Assembly (NCBI GenBank): GCA_905215625.1
Contig: CAJMQQ010000007.1
Coordinates: 1 to 64,000, forward strand
Source: an uncultured bacterium
Lineage (GTDB): Bacteria; Bacillota; Clostridia; Lachnospirales; Lachnospiraceae
Direction: 5' to 3'
DNA length: 64,000 nt
Part shown: piece after piece, positions 59,428-64,000 of the stretch
How the letters are laid out: each line of letters opens with the position of its first letter
Position numbering within the stretch: the stretch's first letter is position 1
The notes under the pieces: generated by a model
What the model was told of the DNA's origin: nothing
What the model saw: only the letters and a program-made list of their open reading frames with translations
Databases searched by the model: none
Translations under genes and position numbers: made by a program

Positions 59428-59712
59428 ATGGAAGAAAAGCTGGGCGGGCGGACGCATAAATTAGTCCTTCAAAATAGAGGGAATGCCAGTATCACTGGAG
59501 TGACAGACGTGGTTTCCTTTGACGAATGCCAGGTGATTTTAGATACGGATCTGGGCCTTTTGACTTTGAAAGGAAAAGGACTTCATGTAAGCAGACTTAC
59601 CATTGAAAAAGGAGAAGTGGATGTAGACGGCACAGTGGACAGCCTTTCCTATTCTTCCAATGAGTCGCTGAGAAAAGCTGGGGAATCCATGTTTTCCCGT
59701 CTGTTTAAGTAG
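59428..59712 (+). CDS. yabP: Sporulation protein YabP
   Basis: The 94-residue product (GGRTHKLVLQNRGNASITGV, VVSFDECQVILDTDLGLLTL, GLHVSRLTIEKGEVDVDGTV) is YabP, a mother-cell protein needed for proper forespore/cortex development in Bacillus. Its ribosome site lies in the 3' arm of the hairpin at 59374-59422. yabQ begins 8 bases later. Confidence 0.93.
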   Translation: MEEKLGGRTHKLVLQNRGNASITGVTDVVSFDECQVILDTDLGLLTLKGKGLHVSRLTIEKGEVDVDGTVDSLSYSSNESLRKAGESMFSRLFK

Positions 59713-59720
59713 GGTCTGCT

Positions 59721-60113
59721 ATGGAAGGACTGCTGAGGGAACTGCATCTGACGGGAACCAGCCTGTTTACAGGCGTCTGGCTGATGATGAGCTACGACGT
59801 TCTTAGGGTTGTCCGAATCGTAATCCGCCATAATGATTTCTGGGTAGGAATAGAAGACTTTCTGTATTGGATTTATGCAGGATTTCTTTCTTTCCAGTTT
59901 CTTTATTGGGAGAACGATGGGATTCTGAGGGCGTATATTATAGGCGGCATATTTGCAGGGATGATAGTCTATGACCGGTTTTTCAGCCAAATTTACATAA
60001 AACTATTGAAAAAAGCAATTCAATGGATTAGAATAAAATTATCTAGATGTCGGGTTAGAAATGAGGAAAAAAGTGAGAGCAACAAGACGGTCACGAGCAC
60101 AGAAAAAAGATAA
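59721..60113 (+). CDS. yabQ: Spore cortex protein YabQ
   Basis: The 130-residue membrane protein (FTGVWLMMSYDVLRVVRIVI, FLYWIYAGFLSFQFLYWEND, AYIIGGIFAGMIVYDRFFSQ) is YabQ, located in the outer forespore membrane and required for cortex formation. Its basic tail overlaps divIC by 53 bases in another frame. Confidence 0.9.
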   Translation: MEGLLRELHLTGTSLFTGVWLMMSYDVLRVVRIVIRHNDFWVGIEDFLYWIYAGFLSFQFLYWENDGILRAYIIGGIFAGMIVYDRFFSQIYIKLLKKAIQWIRIKLSRCRVRNEEKSESNKTVTSTEKR

Positions 60114-60396
60114 ATGGGGCAACCGGATGGCAATGCTGGGAATTACGATGGTAGTGCTTAGCCTTGCTGTGGTTGTTAATATTAAGGGCAGCTCTTTAAA
60201 GTCCATTGACCGCGACTATCAGATTCGTCTGGACAGTCTCAATGAGATAAAGGAAGAAGAAGAAAAACGGGCCGAAGAGCTAGAAGAAGAGCGTAAATAT
60301 GTCCAGACAAAAGAATATATAAAAGAGGTGGCAAAAGAAAAGCTGGGACTGGTAGATCCAGATGAGATTTTATTAAAGCCTGGCAATGTGGAATAG
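60061..60396 (+). CDS. divIC: Septum-formation initiator, DivIC/FtsL-type
   Basis: The 111-residue bitopic protein has a basic cytoplasmic end (RKKVRATRRSRAQKKDKWGN), one membrane helix (MLGITMVVLSLAVVVNI), a coiled coil (NEIKEEEEKRAEELEEERKY) and the DivIC/FtsB end KEVAKEKLGLVDPDEILLKP. It belongs to the divisome with FtsL and DivIB. Overlap with yabQ couples the two. Confidence 0.9.
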   Translation: MRKKVRATRRSRAQKKDKWGNRMAMLGITMVVLSLAVVVNIKGSSLKSIDRDYQIRLDSLNEIKEEEEKRAEELEEERKYVQTKEYIKEVAKEKLGLVDPDEILLKPGNVE

Positions 60397-60407
60397 ACAG
60401 CGCATCT

Positions 60408-60475
60408 TTTGTCGGAAAATTTGAAGGATTTATCTTCCTGAATTGACAAATATTTCCCTCCAGCTTGTATATAAT
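60408..60475 (+). promoter_or_regulatory. spoIIE promoter: 21-bp spacer with Spo0A-box-like sites
   Basis: TTGACA (60443-60448) and TATAAT (60470-60475) are separated by 21 bases. That is too far for ordinary sigma-A use, but it is the spacing known for Spo0A-activated spoIIE and spoIIG promoters in Bacillus. TTTGTCGGAA (60408-60417) is close to the 0A box TTTGTCGAA, and an inverted TTTGTCAA overlaps the -35. Confidence 0.6.
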
Positions 60476-60501
60476 GTTACGCAGGTGAGGAGGGATTTTT
60501 T

Positions 60502-61914
60502 GTGCTTTTAAAACAGAAACCAGTCTGTCGTGATATGACAGATGTAAATGTATATACGGCGAACCGGCTTAGCGGGATGGCCGCTTCTTTAGGCCAGTTG
60601 GCCAAGGCATTTTCCGATGAAGAGGAAGAAGGACGATTATCCAGAGAAGACGCAAAAATGGCAATGCAGACGGCTGCGTCAATGGTATGCGGAGACTGCG
60701 GTAGATGCAGTCTGCCAGCAGATTGTGAAAAAGAAGACAGTTACTACCTATATTACCTTCTCAGGGCATTTGAGCAAAATGGAAAAATACGGGATGAAGA
60801 TATGCCTAGGCTTTTTTTGGAAACCTGCAGAAGAAAGGACGCTTATATGCGGCAGCTGAATCGGAATCTGGGTCGGGCGACTATGAATCTGACATGGAAA
60901 AACCGGTTTTTGGAAAGCAGGGATGCCGTTATCGTCCAGTTTAGGGAGCTGGCATTGATTCTGGAAGAATTTTCCCATCAGATGGAGAAGGCGGCTAATG
61001 TAACCGGAACCTGGGCAGAAACCATCCGCAGGGCGTTCCGGTGGAAAAGGGCTGCAGTAGACAACCTGTTGGTGCTGGAATATGAAAATAAGCGCAAAGA
61101 GGTCTATCTGACAGTTCATATGACTGGAAATACCTGCATGACGGCCAATGAAGCGGCAGGGATTCTGACAAAGATTATGGGCGGCCATGAATGGCATCCG
61201 GTCAGAGACAGCCGCAGTGTAATTGGACATCAGCCATCTGTCGTTCGACTGGTAGAGGCAGGAAGCTATCAGATGCTTTACGGCGCTGCATGGACGCCAA
61301 AAACGGGACAAGAGGTTTCAGGAGATAACTATACCTTTGTTCAGAATCCGGACGGTCAGGCAATTATGAGCTTGTCTGACGGAATGGGAAGCGGCCAGAC
61401 AGCATCCAGGGAAAGCCAGAAAGTCATTGAACTGACAGAGCAGCTTTTAGAAACTGGCTTTTCGGCCAGGGCAGCTTTGAAGCTGGTCAACACGATTCTG
61501 CTGTTGACCGGCAGCGAGCAGCATCCAGCCACGTTGGATTTGTGCTGTATTGATCTGAACACAGGCGTGCTGGAGGCGATGAAGCTGGGCGCTGCTGCGG
61601 CTTTTATCAAAAATGGGGATGGAGTCGAACTTCTGCAGGCCAGCGACGTGCCTATGGGAGTTTTAAATCCGATTGAACCTATACTGCTGTCCAGAAAGCT
61701 ATGGGATGATAACCGGATTGTGATGGTCAGTGATGGAGTGCTGGACGGACTTCCGGGGGAAGATAAAGAAGGCGTCCTTAAGGAATTCCTGGAAATGCAG
61801 CCGTTTTGCCCGCCAAAGGAACTGGCAGGGCGGGTTTTAGAATTTGCCTGTTCCTTTGAAGAAGAAATCAGGGACGATATGACGGTGCTGGCTGCCGGAA
61901 TATGGAAACGGTAG
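60502..61914 (+). CDS. spoIIE: SpoIIE-type PP2C phosphatase without the membrane domain
   Basis: GTG 60502, 8 bases after GGAGGG, gives 470 residues. It begins in the cytoplasmic linker: a cysteine cluster C63-x2-C66-x2-C69-x5-C75, then helices. The PP2C phosphatase has YGAAWTPKTGQEVSGDNYTF, MSLSDGMGSGQTASRESQKV, RIVMVSDGVLDGLPGEDKEG and EEIRDDMTVLAAGIW. Bacillus SpoIIE is 827 residues with ten membrane helices in front; none are present here or upstream. It dephosphorylates SpoIIAA to release sigma-F. Confidence 0.9.
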   Translation: MLLKQKPVCRDMTDVNVYTANRLSGMAASLGQLAKAFSDEEEEGRLSREDAKMAMQTAASMVCGDCGRCSLPADCEKEDSYYLYYLLRAFEQNGKIRDEDMPRLFLETCRRKDAYMRQLNRNLGRATMNLTWKNRFLESRDAVIVQFRELALILEEFSHQMEKAANVTGTWAETIRRAFRWKRAAVDNLLVLEYENKRKEVYLTVHMTGNTCMTANEAAGILTKIMGGHEWHPVRDSRSVIGHQPSVVRLVEAGSYQMLYGAAWTPKTGQEVSGDNYTFVQNPDGQAIMSLSDGMGSGQTASRESQKVIELTEQLLETGFSARAALKLVNTILLLTGSEQHPATLDLCCIDLNTGVLEAMKLGAAAAFIKNGDGVELLQASDVPMGVLNPIEPILLSRKLWDDNRIVMVSDGVLDGLPGEDKEGVLKEFLEMQPFCPPKELAGRVLEFACSFEEEIRDDMTVLAAGIWKR

Positions 61915-61940
61915 CAGGCGTTTGGGACTGAGAGGAAGTT

Positions 61941-63302
61941 ATGAAACATACGGTAGAAAAATATATAGAAAAATACAACATGATTCACCAAAACGATAAC
62001 ATTATTTTAGCCGTTTCCGGCGGCGCAGATTCTGTGAGCCTTCTGCATCTGCTGGTTCAGCTTAGAACGGCAGGCGCCCTCAGACTGCGGGCAGTCCATG
62101 TCCATCATGGGCTGCGGGGAGAAGAAGCGGATCGGGATGCCGTATTTACGGAAAAACTGTGCAGGAAATTTGATGTGCCATGCCGTATTCTTCATGCAGA
62201 TGTGCGTGGGTATGCCAAAGAGCACTCTGTTTCAGAGGAAGAGGCGGGAAGAATCCTGCGGTATCAGCTGCTGGAACAGGAAGCGCAGATCTGGGAAGCA
62301 GAAACTGGCGGACAGAATGTGAAAATCGCGGTTGCCCATCATGGAGACGATAGTGCAGAAACCATTCTTTACAATCTGTTCCGGGGATCTGGCCTAGCGG
62401 GAATCAGTGGAATCCAGCCAGTAAGAGGCCGGATTATACGTCCCCTGCTCTGCGTTACGAGGACAGAGATTCTGGAGTATCTAAAGGAGTATGGGCTGGA
62501 ATATTGCGAAGACTCAACCAATCAGACCAATGATTACACTAGAAACCGGATGCGTCGTATTATTTTGCCTGCCATTACGGAACAGATCAACCCAAAAGCC
62601 AGCCAGCATATTCTCCAGGCAGGAGAAAAAATCCGGCAGGCCCATGAATTTCTGTCAGATGCTGCCGGTAAGTGGCTGTCAGAACATACAGACGGGTCAG
62701 ACGGGACGGTTGTGCCTGCCTCGTTGACACAGGAGCCGGAAATCCTGCAAAGTTACATTCTACGTCGCGTATTGGAAGAAACGGCAGGGACGAAGAAGGA
62801 TTTGTCTTCCTGCCATGTGGAGACGCTTATGGATCTTCTGGCAGGAACAGCAGGCAGAAAAGCAGATTTACCGGAAGGAATCCACGCAGTAAGGGAGTAT
62901 GATGGATTGCGGATAGAGAAGGTCAGCGAAAAAGAAGCAGAGCGTCCTCCTTCTCTGGAAATGACGGTATTTGCAGCAGAATCCGAGGAAAACCAGGAAT
63001 TTCCTAAAAACTTGTATACGAAATGGTTTGACTATGATAAAATAAAAGATAAGCTGTCTGTGCGCACCCGAAAAACCGGTGATTACATTACCTTAAAGGG
63101 TGGAGGAAGAAAAAGCATAAAGGCATATATGATTGATGAAAAGATTCCAGCTGCCCAGAGAGATTCAGTTTATCTGCTGGCAGATGGAAGCCATGTTTTG
63201 TGGATCATTGGATTTCGGATCAGTGAATACTATAAAGTAGGCCCGCAGACGACAACTATACTTCAAGTAAAAGTAAACGGAGGAGAAAATCATGGAAGAT
63301 AA
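61941..63302 (+). CDS. tilS: tRNA(Ile)-lysidine synthase
   Basis: The 453-residue product has the PP-loop ILAVSGGADSVSLLHLL, AVHVHHGLRGEEADRDAVF, VAHHGDDSAETILYNLFRGS and the C-terminal TilS domain (VRTRKTGDYITLKGGGRKSI, KAYMIDEKIPAAQRDSVYLL). It converts the wobble C of tRNA-Ile(CAU) to lysidine. AGGAAG precedes the ATG. It overlaps hpt by 11 bases in the conserved tilS-hpt-ftsH cluster. Confidence 0.96.
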   Translation: MKHTVEKYIEKYNMIHQNDNIILAVSGGADSVSLLHLLVQLRTAGALRLRAVHVHHGLRGEEADRDAVFTEKLCRKFDVPCRILHADVRGYAKEHSVSEEEAGRILRYQLLEQEAQIWEAETGGQNVKIAVAHHGDDSAETILYNLFRGSGLAGISGIQPVRGRIIRPLLCVTRTEILEYLKEYGLEYCEDSTNQTNDYTRNRMRRIILPAITEQINPKASQHILQAGEKIRQAHEFLSDAAGKWLSEHTDGSDGTVVPASLTQEPEILQSYILRRVLEETAGTKKDLSSCHVETLMDLLAGTAGRKADLPEGIHAVREYDGLRIEKVSEKEAERPPSLEMTVFAAESEENQEFPKNLYTKWFDYDKIKDKLSVRTRKTGDYITLKGGGRKSIKAYMIDEKIPAAQRDSVYLLADGSHVLWIIGFRISEYYKVGPQTTTILQVKVNGGENHGR

Positions 63303-63822
63303 GATCCGCATTTTATTATCAGAAGAGGAAGTAAACGCAAGAATCAGCGAAGTAGCAGCTCAGATTAATGCAGATTACGCTGGAAAGCCAGTTCATTTGA
63401 TCTGCATTTTAAAGGGCGGCGTATTTTTTACCTGTGAACTGGCAAAACGCCTGAATATGCCAGTAAGCATGGATTTCATGTCCGTATCCAGTTATGGCAG
63501 CGGCACAGAATCCAGCGGCGTTGTAAAGATTGTAAAAGACTTAGATGAGCCGTTAGAAGGCAAGAACGTTCTGATTGTAGAAGACATTATTGATTCCGGA
63601 CGGACCCTTGCTTACTTAATTGAGATTCTGCATAAGAGACAGCCAAACGAGATTAAGCTGTGTACGCTTTTGGATAAGCCGGAACGCCGCGTAAAGAAAC
63701 AGGTTAAGGTGGATTACACCTGTTTTACCATTCCTGATGAATTCGTAGTCGGCTATGGCCTGGATTATGATCAGAAATACCGGAATTTGCCGTACATCGG
63801 AGTAGTAGAACTGGGACAGTAA
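63292..63822 (+). CDS. hpt: Hypoxanthine phosphoribosyltransferase
   Basis: The 176-residue product has the PRPP-binding loop NVLIVEDIIDSGRTLAYLIE, plus LICILKGGVFFTCELAKRL, MDFMSVSSYGSGTESSG and VVGYGLDYDQKYRNLPYIG. It salvages hypoxanthine and guanine. GGAGGAG precedes the ATG within the end of tilS. Confidence 0.96.
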   Translation: MEDKIRILLSEEEVNARISEVAAQINADYAGKPVHLICILKGGVFFTCELAKRLNMPVSMDFMSVSSYGSGTESSGVVKIVKDLDEPLEGKNVLIVEDIIDSGRTLAYLIEILHKRQPNEIKLCTLLDKPERRVKKQVKVDYTCFTIPDEFVVGYGLDYDQKYRNLPYIGVVELGQ

Positions 63823-63834
63823 GGAGGCAATTCT

Positions 63835-64000
63835 TTGAAACAGCAGCAGTATAGAGGCTTTGGATTAATCCTGAGCGTTGTGCTTATGGTTATTGTGGTC
63901 AGCACATTGTTTGGCCGTAATAACGACGCGTTAAGCGAGCAGGAATATTATCAGGCCTTGGAAGCAGGAAATTATGAGCAGGTCTGGGTAAAGCAGAATG
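63835..64000 (+). CDS. ftsH: ATP-dependent zinc metalloprotease FtsH, partial
   Basis: The window ends inside this gene. AAGGAGG is 7 bases before TTG 63835. The visible 55 codons read KQQQYRGFGLILSVVLMVIV then VSTLFGRNNDALSEQEYYQA: the first membrane helix and the start of the extracytoplasmic domain of FtsH. No ATPase or protease motif is visible yet; the call rests on this N terminus and the tilS-hpt-ftsH order. Confidence 0.85.
   Translation, partial: MKQQQYRGFGLILSVVLMVIVVSTLFGRNNDALSEQEYYQALEAGNYEQVWVKQN

Noticed and set aside
61356..61991. 211-aa minus-strand frame opposite spoIIE
   Set aside because: Low-complexity serine/proline composition and complete overlap with the conserved phosphatase gene.
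1..64000. CRISPR arrays, insertion sequences, rRNA genes
   Set aside because: I saw no regularly spaced repeat array, no transposase with terminal repeats and no rRNA sequence; the only tRNA sequence is the partial tRNA-Cys at the element ends.

Overview
The window reads as a spore-forming member of the Clostridia, most likely Lachnospiraceae. The evidence is the set of sporulation genes (yabP, yabQ, spoIIE, a cwlD-like amidase), strong AGGAGG ribosome binding sites throughout, a fermentative pyruvate formate-lyase locus, a 2[4Fe-4S] ferredoxin, and many small families typical of gut Firmicutes (DUF1858, DUF4358, DUF4367, DUF5688, YARHG). I cannot name the genus from sequence alone.

Positions 1-24751 are one integrated mobile element. 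A perfect 55-bp direct repeat flanks it (1-55 and 24697-24751), made of the 3' end of a tRNA-Cys gene plus its terminator. Both ends also carry short repeats that look like integrase arm sites. The left arm holds a divergent Xre repressor, an operon with a HerA/FtsK-type ATPase, an excisionase-like protein and a tyrosine integrase. Next come MobC and a short relaxase, which suggests an integrative mobilizable element with no conjugation machinery of its own. The cargo is: a leftward operon of a WYL regulator, a TerB-like protein, two related small coiled-coil proteins (one apparently frameshifted, one with a glycine-zipper membrane segment) and a 379-aa protein of unknown family; a YARHG lipoprotein; a 24-aa hydrophobic peptide whose start lies inside a hairpin; HEPN/MNT and Phd/ParE-like toxin-antitoxin pairs; an annealing/exonuclease set (DUF932, Rad52-like, RadC-like, YqaJ); a DNA methyltransferase with an unusual motif IV; and four AAA ATPase-DUF4143 copies, of which two are broken and two intact.

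The chromosome from 24.75 kb to 64 kb is ordinary and gene-dense. Just past the element, an old-yellow-enzyme-type oxidoreductase and a divergent TetR regulator have both lost their 5' ends, as if one deletion removed the region between them. Further along are: an acetylation/secretion operon (DUF4358, MBOAT, DHHW); rhomboid, HIT and an ECF sigma factor; murG; a MerR-like protein; a ferredoxin; a pyruvate formate-lyase locus in which the glycyl-radical domain is a separate small gene; mecA; a Ser/Thr kinase joined to a lysine-less P-loop domain with a stand-alone relative next to it; GH18, phosphoesterase, amidase and fRMsr genes; an AraC-controlled sugar kinase and nucleotidyltransferase pair; acyltransferases; a CofE-like ligase; a sirtuin; an aldo-keto reductase; rpsF-ssb-rpsR; hup-rqcP-yabP-yabQ-divIC; spoIIE; and tilS-hpt-ftsH, the last cut by the window edge.

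The four observations most worth checking are: (i) the split pyruvate formate-lyase, with an extra small paralogue of its radical domain; (ii) a candidate sigma-E promoter nested in a terminator hairpin that hides the yabP ribosome binding site; (iii) the WYL/TerB/glycine-zipper operon, an uncharacterised candidate defence or stress module; and (iv) the kinase with its lysine-less P-loop partners.
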